Source of the DNA: Ahrensia sp.
GTDB taxonomy: Bacteria; Pseudomonadota; Alphaproteobacteria; Rhizobiales; Rhizobiaceae
Length of the DNA stretch: 64,000 bases
Direction of reading: 5' to 3'
Assembly: GCA_028817895.1 (NCBI GenBank)
Contig: JAPPOQ010000002.1
Coordinates: 1-64,000 of the forward strand
The position numbers were made by a program, and so were the translations under genes. How positions within the stretch are numbered: the stretch's first letter is position 1; the number at the start of each line of letters is the position of its first letter. Positions 1-7,808 of the stretch are shown here, one piece after another. Below the pieces are notes generated by a model. It had not been told where the DNA came from, searched no databases, and saw only the letters and a program-made list of their open reading frames with translations.

Positions 1-45
1 CCCCAAACCTCTGGCAATACGCAAAAGCCGTGTTAGACTCAGCCC

Positions 46-369
46 ATGACCAAGCGGCTTTGGACTGTTTCACTCGCGGCGATGCTGACCCTGCCTCTCA
101 TGGCGGGACCCGTTCTGGCACAACCTGAACTCGGGAAACAAAAGCGGAGCGGGCCGATCAAATGGCCCGAATGCTACTGCACCGACAAAAATGGCGCGCG
201 CCACGAACTGGGCGACATCATCTGCCTTTCCGTTGGCGGGCGCAGCTTTGAGGCCAAATGCGTGATGGCGCAGAACAACCCGTTCTGGCGCGACCAGAAC
301 CGCGATTGCGTCGTCGGCGAAGCTCCGCAGATGACGCCGTTCCCGCGCGAACTCGCTTTCGCAGATTAA
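46..369 (+). CDS. Small secreted cysteine-containing protein, function unknown
   Basis: A 107-residue protein with a clear N-terminal signal peptide: a basic start (MTKR), a hydrophobic stretch over residues 5-24 and an Ala-X-Ala site near residue 25, so it is probably exported to the periplasm. The mature part has five cysteines (about residues 43, 45, 60, 72 and 88), which could form disulphides. I do not recognise the family. It lies 27 bases before the EamA transporter gene on the same strand, so the two may be co-transcribed, though nothing links them functionally. The gene is complete, and only 45 bases of upstream sequence are visible. Confidence 0.75.
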   Translation: MTKRLWTVSLAAMLTLPLMAGPVLAQPELGKQKRSGPIKWPECYCTDKNGARHELGDIICLSVGGRSFEAKCVMAQNNPFWRDQNRDCVVGEAPQMTPFPRELAFAD

Positions 370-396
370 GCCGATTTCGGTGAGTGCAGTTGCGCA

Positions 397-1320
397 GTGA
401 CGGCCGTTTCAGACCTTTCCCAGCCAGACGCATCGCGCCGCCTGCAAGGCATCGCCTGGATGGTGGTCTCCACGCTGATGTTCGTTTCGGTCACCGGCAT
501 TGTGCGCTATTTGGGGTCGGACCTTCCCGCGCCGGAATCTGCCTTCATCCGCTACGCTTTCGGGCTACTGCTCATGCTCCCCGCCTATTGGGCCATGCTG
601 CGCAATCCGTTGCCGCGTGATTTATGGGGTGCCTTTACATTGCGCGGTTTCGCGCATGCCTTCGGCGTGTCGCTCTGGTTCTTCGCCATGGCCCGCATCC
701 CGATCGCGGAAGTGACCGCCATCGGCTACATCACACCGATTTTTATCACCATCGGCGCGGCGCTCTTTCTGGGCGAAAAATTGCGGCTGCCGCGCATTTT
801 GGGCGTGTTGGCCGGACTTCTTGGCGCACTCGTCATCCTGCGTCCGGGTTTTGAGGACATCTCCATCGGCCAATTCGCCATGCTGGCGACCGCACCCTTC
901 TTCACCATCTCTTATCTGATGACAAAGTCGCTGACGGGCCGCGCCGACTCCCAAACCATCGTCGCCATGTTGACCCTGTTCTGCACCCTGTTCCTGCTGC
1001 CCATGGCGTTGTGGGATTGGGTCACACCGAGCCTGCGCGAATTGGGCTGGCTGTTTGCGACCGCCGTCTGCGCAACATTCGGCCATTACGCCATGACACG
1101 TGCCCTCGCCGCCGCACCGATCTCGGTGACGCAGCCGATCACCTTCCTCCAACTGGTATGGGCGACCATTTTGGGCATCGCCGCATTTGGCGAACCGCTC
1201 GATCCATGGGTGCTGATCGGCGGCACCATCATCGTCGCGGCGGCGAGCTATATTTCACACCGGGAAACAAGAGCGCGACGAACGATAACGCCACCCGCTT
1301 CGGCGACAAAACTGCAATAG
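397..1320 (+). CDS. EamA/DMT-family transporter
   Basis: A 307-residue inner-membrane protein with about ten hydrophobic segments arranged as two repeats, the layout of EamA (drug/metabolite transporter) permeases. The first repeat ends near the motif AEVTAIGYITPIF and the second near ALAAAPISVTQPITF, both typical of the family, as is the glycine-rich LGEKLRLPRILGVLAGLLGA stretch. Members export small metabolites or amino acids; the substrate cannot be read from sequence. The start is GTG at 397, since no ATG occurs before the first membrane segment; an internal ATG near 460 would delete part of it, so GTG is preferred. The gene lies in a loose rightward run with its neighbours. Confidence 0.88.
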   Translation: MTAVSDLSQPDASRRLQGIAWMVVSTLMFVSVTGIVRYLGSDLPAPESAFIRYAFGLLLMLPAYWAMLRNPLPRDLWGAFTLRGFAHAFGVSLWFFAMARIPIAEVTAIGYITPIFITIGAALFLGEKLRLPRILGVLAGLLGALVILRPGFEDISIGQFAMLATAPFFTISYLMTKSLTGRADSQTIVAMLTLFCTLFLLPMALWDWVTPSLRELGWLFATAVCATFGHYAMTRALAAAPISVTQPITFLQLVWATILGIAAFGEPLDPWVLIGGTIIVAAASYISHRETRARRTITPPASATKLQ

Positions 1321-1338
1321 GGTGTTAGTGGTTTTCTC

Positions 1339-2238
1339 ATGATGCGCCCTCACCTCATGCGATATGTCGTATTTTTGTTGGCCGTCGTATTTTCAAATGC
1401 GCCGATTGCGAATTTCGCCAGCGCCAAGACCCTTGGCGCGTTCAAAGACGACCTTTTCGCGTACCCAGAGCCGGTTTCCATGACCATGAAGGGCCGTTTC
1501 ATCACCGTGGTTTATTCGCGCGAGCGCGACATCGTACAGCGCGACGAAGTTCCGCTGCGCAAAGCCAAACGCCAATATGTCGACGAAACCGTTCGCTGGT
1601 CGCGCCGCGTGCGCAGCTATCGTTCAGCAAATGGCCGGTTCAAATATTTTGCCGTGGGCGAAAGCAGAGGCGGTGCAACCGTCACCGTCATCTTTATTCA
1701 CGGCAAAAACGGTAACCGCTTTCTGGGCGTCAATGACTGGACTTTTGGCGGTAATTTCAACCGCTTGCAGAATTTGATGGCGCGCAATGGTGGTGTTCTG
1801 CTGACGCCGGAATTCACCGACTTCAAGGCTCGCGGCGCGAGCGATATCGCAGCGTTGATTGGTGAGTTTCGACAAAGATCACCGGGCACAAAACTGATCG
1901 TCGCCTGTGGTTCGATGGGCGCCGGGGTCTGCTGGCATTTAAGCGAGCAAAAACAAGTCGTTGCGCTGATTGATGGTATGATGTTGCTCGGCGGCCACTG
2001 GAATTACGACTATTTCAACACAGAGGCCTTCTCGAAACATCGCATCCCGCTGCTTTTCGCCCATGGAGGCGCTGACAGCGTCTATCCGGCCAAAAAACAG
2101 GCTGATTTCTTCAAAACCTTGCTGAAACGGGCCCCAAATTACCCAGCCCGCTTCATCATGTTTGAAAATGGTGTTCACGGAACGCCCATCCGCATGGTGG
2201 ATTGGCGCCGCGAATTGAACTGGATCATGGCGCAATAG
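1339..2238 (+). CDS. Secreted alpha/beta-hydrolase-like protein
   Basis: A 299-residue protein with a signal peptide (hydrophobic residues 9-29, ending in ASAK). The remainder has the alpha/beta-hydrolase plan: an HG oxyanion-hole motif (FIHGKNG, residues 118-124), a candidate nucleophile Ser192 in CGSMGAG, an acid Asp246 in GGADSVYPA and a terminal His280 in NGVHGTP. The usual GxSxG elbow is changed, with Cys in place of the first Gly. Likely a periplasmic esterase or peptidase-like hydrolase, but the substrate is unknown. It follows the EamA gene by 18 bases and may share its transcript. Confidence 0.75.
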   Translation: MMRPHLMRYVVFLLAVVFSNAPIANFASAKTLGAFKDDLFAYPEPVSMTMKGRFITVVYSRERDIVQRDEVPLRKAKRQYVDETVRWSRRVRSYRSANGRFKYFAVGESRGGATVTVIFIHGKNGNRFLGVNDWTFGGNFNRLQNLMARNGGVLLTPEFTDFKARGASDIAALIGEFRQRSPGTKLIVACGSMGAGVCWHLSEQKQVVALIDGMMLLGGHWNYDYFNTEAFSKHRIPLLFAHGGADSVYPAKKQADFFKTLLKRAPNYPARFIMFENGVHGTPIRMVDWRRELNWIMAQ

Positions 2239-2332
2239 CCGCAGGCAAAAAACGTTGATGCGGCGAAACTTAAGTTGCAAGGCGTTCGTTTTTACAACAC
2301 GTTGAAGCCAACCGGGGCGCTGAACAATTCGT

Positions 2333-3682
2333 ATGAATCCTTTAAAAATTGCAGTGGTCGGGTCCGGCATATCCGGCCTTTCGGCGGCCTGGCTTCTGGC
2401 AAAGCGTCACGATGTTACACTCATCGAAGCCGATGATCGTTTGGGCGGTCACACCAATACGGCCAGCGTCGATATTGATGGTGTGATGGTGGATGTTGAT
2501 ACTGGTTTCATCTGCTTCAACAGCGCGACCTACCCTAATCTGATCGCTCTGTTTGAGCATCTCGACATCGCTGTGCACGAAACCAGCATGAGCTTTTCTG
2601 CCTCACTGGCGGCCGGACGATATGAATATTCGGGCGGCACTTATACCGGCATGCTCGCCCAGCCTGCCAATGCCCTGAAGCGCGAACACTGGCGCATGAT
2701 CAGCGATATTCTGCGCTTCTTCAAAGAGGCCCCCGCCGACCTGCCTGCACTCGATGATGTTGAAACAATTGATCTTTATCTGAGCCGCAAAGGCTACAGT
2801 CCGGCATTTCGTGACCGCCACCTCATCCCCATGGCCGCCGCAATCTGGTCGAGCGGTTTGGGAGACATGCTGGATTATCCGGCCAAGGCTTTCATTCGGT
2901 TCTTTCAGAATCACGGGCTGTTACAGGTATCCGGCCGCCCGAAATGGAGAACTGTCCTCAACGGGTCTCAGACCTATATTGACCGCATTCTGGCAGACGG
3001 CCCGATCCGGGTGGTCACGTCCTCGCCCATAGAGCGGATCGTTCGCCATGATGGCGGTGTGGTCCTGCACGATGGCAGTGGTGTTGCGCGCCCATTCGAC
3101 CAGGTCGTGATTGCGGCCCATGCCGACCAGGCGCTCGCCATGCTGGATGCTCCCAGTTACGATGAGCGACAATTGCTTGGCAGTTTTCGTTACTCGCACA
3201 ATGTGGCAGTGCTTCACCGCGATCGCAGCTTAATGCCGAAACGCAAACTGGCCTGGGCTAGCTGGAACTATTTGGATTTTCGCAACTCCATTCGCGACCA
3301 GCATCTCAACGAAAACGATCTGTGCCTGACCTACTGGATGAACTCACTCCAATCTTTGCCAACGAAGGAAAACGTTTTCGTCACGCTGAACCCGCCGCGA
3401 GATCGTGAGATCGGCGACGAGTTGCTGCGCTGTGACTACAGCCATCCGATTTTTGACGAAGCGGCATTGCGGGCCCAATCCCGTTTGTGGTCGCTGCAAG
3501 GGGTTAACCGCACCTGGTTTTGCGGCGCACATTTTGGCGCGGGTTTTCACGAAGATGGCTTGCAGTCCGGCCTCGCTGTCGCCGAACAATTGGGCGGTGT
3601 TCGCAGACCCTGGCGCGTGGAAAACGAGTCGGGGCGCATCTGCCTTGATATAGCTGAGCCCATCGCCATGGCTGCGGAATAA
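2333..3682 (+). CDS. FAD-dependent oxidoreductase (COG2907, amine-oxidase fold)
   Basis: A 449-residue flavoprotein. The N-terminus has a dinucleotide-binding motif (GSGISG, residues 10-15) followed by an acidic strand end (LIEADDRLGGHT), the classic Rossmann FAD site of the NAD(P)-binding/amine-oxidase superfamily. The C-terminal part contains WFCGAHFGAGFHEDGLQSG, the second FAD-contact motif of the COG2907 group. Such proteins usually sit beside DUF1365 genes, as here (2-base gap), and in many alphaproteobacteria beside cyclopropane-type fatty-acid methyltransferases and stress sigma-factor targets. A role in modifying membrane lipid acyl chains is plausible from that context but is inference; no methyltransferase of that type is seen nearby. 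Confidence 0.88.
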   Translation: MNPLKIAVVGSGISGLSAAWLLAKRHDVTLIEADDRLGGHTNTASVDIDGVMVDVDTGFICFNSATYPNLIALFEHLDIAVHETSMSFSASLAAGRYEYSGGTYTGMLAQPANALKREHWRMISDILRFFKEAPADLPALDDVETIDLYLSRKGYSPAFRDRHLIPMAAAIWSSGLGDMLDYPAKAFIRFFQNHGLLQVSGRPKWRTVLNGSQTYIDRILADGPIRVVTSSPIERIVRHDGGVVLHDGSGVARPFDQVVIAAHADQALAMLDAPSYDERQLLGSFRYSHNVAVLHRDRSLMPKRKLAWASWNYLDFRNSIRDQHLNENDLCLTYWMNSLQSLPTKENVFVTLNPPRDREIGDELLRCDYSHPIFDEAALRAQSRLWSLQGVNRTWFCGAHFGAGFHEDGLQSGLAVAEQLGGVRRPWRVENESGRICLDIAEPIAMAAE

Positions 3683-3684
3683 TC

Positions 3685-4455
3685 ATGACCACCGCCGGGG
3701 GTTCCTTGTGCATCGGCGAGGTTGTCCACAAACGCTTGACGCCCGCCGAGCACAAATTGCGCTATCGCGTTTTCAGCCTGCTGCTCGATGTCGACCGTTT
3801 GAACGACGTGCAATCAAAACTGCGCTGGTTCAGCGTGGATCGGTTCAATCTGTTCAGCCTTAACCGCAAGCAGCATGGTTATCGTGATGAGCGCTCATTG
3901 TCCCAATTTGGCTGGGATCAGGTCGAACGGCTTGGTCTGACAGACGAGGTGGACCGCATTGAAATGCTGTTCTACCCGCGCATTTTCGGTTTCGCCTTCA
4001 ACCCGCTGACCGTGTATTTCTGCCGCGAAACCGGCGGCTCTTTGGCGGCGGTGATCTACGAGGTGCGCAACACATTTGGCGAACATCTCACCTATGTGAT
4101 GCGTGCCGGAGACCCCGAGAGCGAAGCTCACACCCATCGCTGTGCCAAGCGGTTCTATGTCTCCCCTTTCAACCCGGTTGCGGGAGATTATCTCTTTCAC
4201 GTCAGGGCGCAGGATGATGATCTGACCGTTGGCGTCGCGCTCAAAGAGAATGACGAGCCGACACTTCGCACGCATTTTCGCGCGCGCAATGAACCGTTAA
4301 GCGACCGTTCGCTGTTGTCAGCATGGGTTCGCCACCCGCTCATGACACTGAAGGTCGTCGCGGCGATTCATTGGGAGGCGGCGAAGCTTTGGCGTAAGGG
4401 ACTGACGATGAAGGAGCGTCCATCCGCTCCCTCCGAGCCGATTGTTTACGGGTGA
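3685..4455 (+). CDS. DUF1365-family protein
   Basis: A 256-residue protein with the DUF1365 hallmarks: the opening GEVVHKRLTPAEHKLRYRVF, the central FGFAFNPLTVYFC, and the later EVRNTFGEHLTYV and KRFYVSPFNPVAGDY segments. The function of the family is not established. It almost always travels with COG2907 flavoproteins, and here it starts 2 bases after that gene's stop, so the two are surely one operon. The C-terminal 40 residues include a hydrophobic stretch, as in relatives. It runs convergently into the SDR gene with a 6-base gap. Confidence 0.9.
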   Translation: MTTAGGSLCIGEVVHKRLTPAEHKLRYRVFSLLLDVDRLNDVQSKLRWFSVDRFNLFSLNRKQHGYRDERSLSQFGWDQVERLGLTDEVDRIEMLFYPRIFGFAFNPLTVYFCRETGGSLAAVIYEVRNTFGEHLTYVMRAGDPESEAHTHRCAKRFYVSPFNPVAGDYLFHVRAQDDDLTVGVALKENDEPTLRTHFRARNEPLSDRSLLSAWVRHPLMTLKVVAAIHWEAAKLWRKGLTMKERPSAPSEPIVYG

Positions 4456-4461
4456 TGCGGA

Positions 4462-5217
4462 TCACACCATGCGTTTGGTGATCGCGAAGTAGAGCCAGTA
4501 CGGCAACAAATTCAGCACCTTGAGGATGGTCACAAGTTGCCAGGGGAAGGCCACCTCGAATTTTTTGCGCTTCAACCCCTCAACCATTTTGTGAGCAGCA
4601 TCCTCAACTTCCATGAGAAACGGCATGGGAAACTTGTTGCTGGCGGTCATGTCGGTTTTGACGAATCCCGGATTGACGACGCTGAGTGTCACACCCTTTG
4701 CGTCCAACTCCGGTTTCATGGTTTCAGCAAGGCAAATAAGGGCTGATTTGCTTGCGCTGTACGACCCGGACAATGGCAGCCCGCCATAGCCAGCGACCGA
4801 CGACACCCAGGCGATATGGCCGCCACCGCGTGCCAGCATTTGCGGCAGCACGCCATCGACGCAATGAACTACGCCCATCACATTGACATCGAACGTCTTT
4901 TGATAGTTCTCCACCCGCAACTCTTCGACGGAGCTTTGAAACCAAGCGCCCGCACTGAACAAGGCCAGATCAATCGTGCCATGCGCCGCTTCGATCGCAT
5001 GTGCGGTCTCCTTGCAGGCGGCGGCGTCCGTCACGTCCAGCGGCCATACCGAGATGTTATTATTTCCGGCAGCAATCGCATTGAGCTTGTCTTCCGAGCG
5101 GGCTGAAATCGCCACATGGCAACCCTGCTGCGCAAGCAAGCGGGCCACATGTTCTCCGAGACCGGAACTGGCTCCACTGATCCAGACGGTGCGCCAGGGC
5201 GCAGATTGTGACGACAT
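4462..5217 (-). CDS. SDR-family oxidoreductase
   Basis: A 251-residue short-chain dehydrogenase/reductase. The cofactor motif GASSGLG lies at residues 15-21, and the catalytic Ser-Tyr-Lys set is visible as SSVAGYGG followed by YSASK. The C-terminus is hydrophobic (LVTILKVLNLLPYWLYFAI), suggesting membrane association, as in SDRs acting on lipids or acyl chains. It points toward the COG2907/DUF1365 pair, and SDRs of this kind are often part of that neighbourhood. The substrate is unknown. The ATG at 5217 is the first in frame; the divergent TerC gene starts 140 bases away. Confidence 0.88.
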   Translation of the reverse strand: MSSQSAPWRTVWISGASSGLGEHVARLLAQQGCHVAISARSEDKLNAIAAGNNNISVWPLDVTDAAACKETAHAIEAAHGTIDLALFSAGAWFQSSVEELRVENYQKTFDVNVMGVVHCVDGVLPQMLARGGGHIAWVSSVAGYGGLPLSGSYSASKSALICLAETMKPELDAKGVTLSVVNPGFVKTDMTASNKFPMPFLMEVEDAAHKMVEGLKRKKFEVAFPWQLVTILKVLNLLPYWLYFAITKRMV

Positions 5218-5357
5218 ACGAAAAACTCCGATGAGGGCCTGTTACTCAACGCGTCAGAACGGGCGAAGTTCACTGCAGGCACAACATTTGCAGCGGCTTG
5301 CGCGCTTTGCGCGAAACGATAAAAGCGTCACACTCCTTTGCAGCGGAAGTCGTGGCG

Positions 5358-6170
5358 ATGCTGGAACTCTTCACACCGGAAAACCTCTTCACACTCATGA
5401 TGCTGGTGTTGCTCCAGGCCGTTTTGGGCTTCGACAATCTCCTTTACATCTCCATCGAGTCCAAACGCGTCGCACCAGAACACCAGCAAAGGGTGCGCTG
5501 GATCGGCATACTGATGGCAATCGCTTTGCGTATCGTGCTGCTGTTCGTCATCATTCAGGCCATCGCTTATTTTCAGTCGCCCCTTTTCGCTTTGGAATTC
5601 GACGGTGTGCTGGAAGGAGACGTGAACGGCCACTCGCTCATCGTGCTGTTCGGAGGGGCTTTCATCATCTACACGGCGATGAAGGAGATCATGCATATGA
5701 TGGCGCTGCACGACCCGGAAGCGCATGTGGAGCGTGGTCGAAAGTCCATGGCCAGCGCTATATTCTGGATCGTGCTGATGAACCTGGTGTTCTCGTTCGA
5801 TTCCATACTTTCCGCCATCGCCCTGACAGACGTGTTCATGGTGATGGCGACCGCGATCATCATCTCCGGCGTCTTGATGCTTGTATTGGCCGACAAAGTC
5901 TCGGCCTTTCTCGCAGCGAACCGCATGTACGAAGTGCTTGGCCTGTTCGTTCTGTTCATCGTCGGCATCATGCTGGTGTCGGAGGGCGGCCACCTCGCTC
6001 ATCTGAAACTGTTTGGATATGCGGTTGAGCCGATGGCAAAAACGACCTTCTACTTCGTGCTGGTCGTCATGCTGTTGGTCGATATCGTCCAGGGTCGTTA
6101 TCAACGCAAATTGCTGGCGCAGAAACGGGCGGAAATCGACCGAGCGGAACTTGGAGACGGGACGGATTAA
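5358..6170 (+). CDS. TerC-family integral membrane protein
   Basis: A 270-residue polytopic membrane protein of the TerC family, with about seven hydrophobic segments. The family's two acidic membrane motifs are present: FDNLLYISIES near the N-terminus and FSFDSILSAIALTD in the middle, whose Asp/Asn residues are thought to handle metal ions. Relatives export manganese or confer tellurite resistance; which applies here is not visible. I start the gene at the ATG at 5358, preceded by GGAAG, rather than an upstream in-frame start at 5298 that would add a non-conserved 20-residue lead. Confidence 0.87.
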   Translation: MLELFTPENLFTLMMLVLLQAVLGFDNLLYISIESKRVAPEHQQRVRWIGILMAIALRIVLLFVIIQAIAYFQSPLFALEFDGVLEGDVNGHSLIVLFGGAFIIYTAMKEIMHMMALHDPEAHVERGRKSMASAIFWIVLMNLVFSFDSILSAIALTDVFMVMATAIIISGVLMLVLADKVSAFLAANRMYEVLGLFVLFIVGIMLVSEGGHLAHLKLFGYAVEPMAKTTFYFVLVVMLLVDIVQGRYQRKLLAQKRAEIDRAELGDGTD

Positions 6171-6180
6171 ACAGCATAGG

Positions 6181-7173
6181 TCAGGCCGCAAAGGCCCTTA
6201 TACGTTCCACAAGCGCGTCATCTGCGTCCACGCCCTGTATGGTGTGGACGCGCGCATTCACGCGCCGTGATCCGGGCAGGCGCGTTCCTTTCTGCTGCGT
6301 CAGCGCTGAAGTTAATGCTGCCATGCGAGCACCAAACAGACCACCGGAAAACGCATCCGTATCCACTGCGATGAAGCATTGCCCCGTCGCGGGTGGGCCG
6401 CCAGCGGTCCCTGAAAACGGGCTTGCATCCTTGCCAAGCACTGCGCCTGACAATGCCGCTGCAAAGACCTCCACCATCAGGCCCGCACCGAAACCTTTCG
6501 CGCCGCCGCTTGGCAGCATTGATCCTTTCAACGCAGCCGCCGCATCCGTGGTCGGTTGTCCGTCGGCATCAAGTGCCCAGCCTTCTTCGATCGGTTCACC
6601 GTCGCGGTTGCGAAGCATGATCTCGCTCTTGGCGATGGCGCTGGCGGATTGGTCGATCACGAAGGCAACCTCGTTCTTGCCCGGCACGCCAAGGGCAAAC
6701 GGGTTGGTTCCGATCACCGGCTCCTTGCCACCTGTCGGCGCTATCGAAGCAGGCGCATTGGTAAAGCACAGCCCGAGCAGACCGGTCTCGGCGATGCGCT
6801 CTGCGTGGTAACCAAGCACCCCGCAATTGTAAGAGTTGAAAACGCTCATGGCGGCGATGCCCTGCTCTCGTGCCGCGTCGATGAGCGCATCGAAGCCGAC
6901 ATCAATCGCCGGATGCGCGAAGCCGTTTGCCGCGTCCACCCGGATCGCCGCGGGTTTGGGTTGGAAGAAGGATGGCTTCGCCTGGCCGTCGACCTTGCCG
7001 CAGCGCACATGCTCGGCATAGATCGGCACATAAAGCAGGCCATGGGAGCGCACGCCATCACGCTCTGCAGCGCGGGTTGACCGCGCCACGGAGGCGGCAT
7101 TTGTTTCAGACGCACCCGCGCCGACAAGAGCGTCACAGGCCAGGGTCTCGATCTCATCCAGGCTCATGCGCAT
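6181..7173 (-). CDS. Ldh2-family NAD(P)-dependent oxidoreductase (malate/lactate/ureidoglycolate type)
   Basis: A 330-residue member of the Ldh2/YlbC-like dehydrogenase family, a fold distinct from ordinary lactate dehydrogenase. Typical features are RAAERDGVRSHGLLYVPIY near the start (catalytic-region SHG), the central PVIGTNPFALGVPG and the glycine-rich SGGAKGFGAGLMVEVF near the C-terminus. Family members reduce or oxidise 2-oxo/2-hydroxy acids or cyclic imino acids such as piperideine-2-carboxylate. The ATG at 7173 follows AGGAGC with good spacing and is preferred to an ATG pair at 7191 inside the upstream gene's end. It is the last gene of the leftward cluster that begins with the dipeptidase-like gene. 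Confidence 0.85.
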   Translation of the reverse strand: MRMSLDEIETLACDALVGAGASETNAASVARSTRAAERDGVRSHGLLYVPIYAEHVRCGKVDGQAKPSFFQPKPAAIRVDAANGFAHPAIDVGFDALIDAAREQGIAAMSVFNSYNCGVLGYHAERIAETGLLGLCFTNAPASIAPTGGKEPVIGTNPFALGVPGKNEVAFVIDQSASAIAKSEIMLRNRDGEPIEEGWALDADGQPTTDAAAALKGSMLPSGGAKGFGAGLMVEVFAAALSGAVLGKDASPFSGTAGGPPATGQCFIAVDTDAFSGGLFGARMAALTSALTQQKGTRLPGSRRVNARVHTIQGVDADDALVERIRAFAA

Positions 7174-7187
7174 GGCGGTGCTCCTCA

Positions 7188-7808
7188 TCAATCATTGTCC
7201 GTATCTCCTGCACCGGCATCCGTGCGATTGGCTGCCGTTGGTTTCACCAGCGTCCTGGCAATCCAGGGTTCCAGCATCTGCCAGTGTTGATCGCCAACTG
7301 AAAGCGCCCGCCAGGGTTCTGGTTCGCTTTCATGTCTGCCTGCTATACGGCGCAAGGCCAGCGAGCCACCCCTCTCGCTTTCGACCAGCCAAGACATCGC
7401 CTCGCTTGCCGCGATCCAGTCCTTGCCGTCAGCACTGATTTCGAACGGCTCGCCGTGACTTCGCCATCGCGCCAAGGCCAGCCCGGTGAGAAGGGCGGGA
7501 GGGCACTCCATCCGCTCGCAGAAAGCCCCAGGCTCCGCAACCAATGCAAGATCAACCATCGACACCGCATGGCCCAGTCGGGAGATCCTGGCGCAATGCC
7601 AGGCACTCTCAAAAAACCGCCAGTCGCACGCGCCGCGTTGATCTTCCAGTTCTGACAGGTGATCACACAGAAAACCGAGGGAAGCCGCACCCCGCAGCGC
7701 CACTTCCGCGCAGGCAAGACCCGCTTCGCGCGCAACCCCACGCTCAACACCGGCGCCAAGACATGCCTTCATCGCGGCTGTTGCAAACTCCCCCGCCGAC
7801 ACGTTCAT
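7188..7808 (-). CDS. DUF3726-family protein
   Basis: A 206-residue protein that I place in DUF3726 from its overall pattern: an N-terminal helical part with AREAGLACAEVALRGAASLG and a shorter C-terminal part with ESERGGSLALRRIAGR. No catalytic motif is evident and the function is unknown. Its ATG at 7808 overlaps the stop of the upstream 568-residue gene (TGATG), implying translational coupling. The pairing with a dipeptidase-like protein and an Ldh2 dehydrogenase suggests a role in catabolism of a small amino-acid-like compound, but that is context only. Confidence 0.75.
   Translation of the reverse strand: MNVSAGEFATAAMKACLGAGVERGVAREAGLACAEVALRGAASLGFLCDHLSELEDQRGACDWRFFESAWHCARISRLGHAVSMVDLALVAEPGAFCERMECPPALLTGLALARWRSHGEPFEISADGKDWIAASEAMSWLVESERGGSLALRRIAGRHESEPEPWRALSVGDQHWQMLEPWIARTLVKPTAANRTDAGAGDTDND

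Noticed and set aside
4976..6028. Long rightward open frame of 350 codons
   Set aside because: It overlaps the SDR and TerC genes, both of which have clear family motifs; the translation is Arg/His-rich and resembles no protein, typical of a GC-rich shadow frame.
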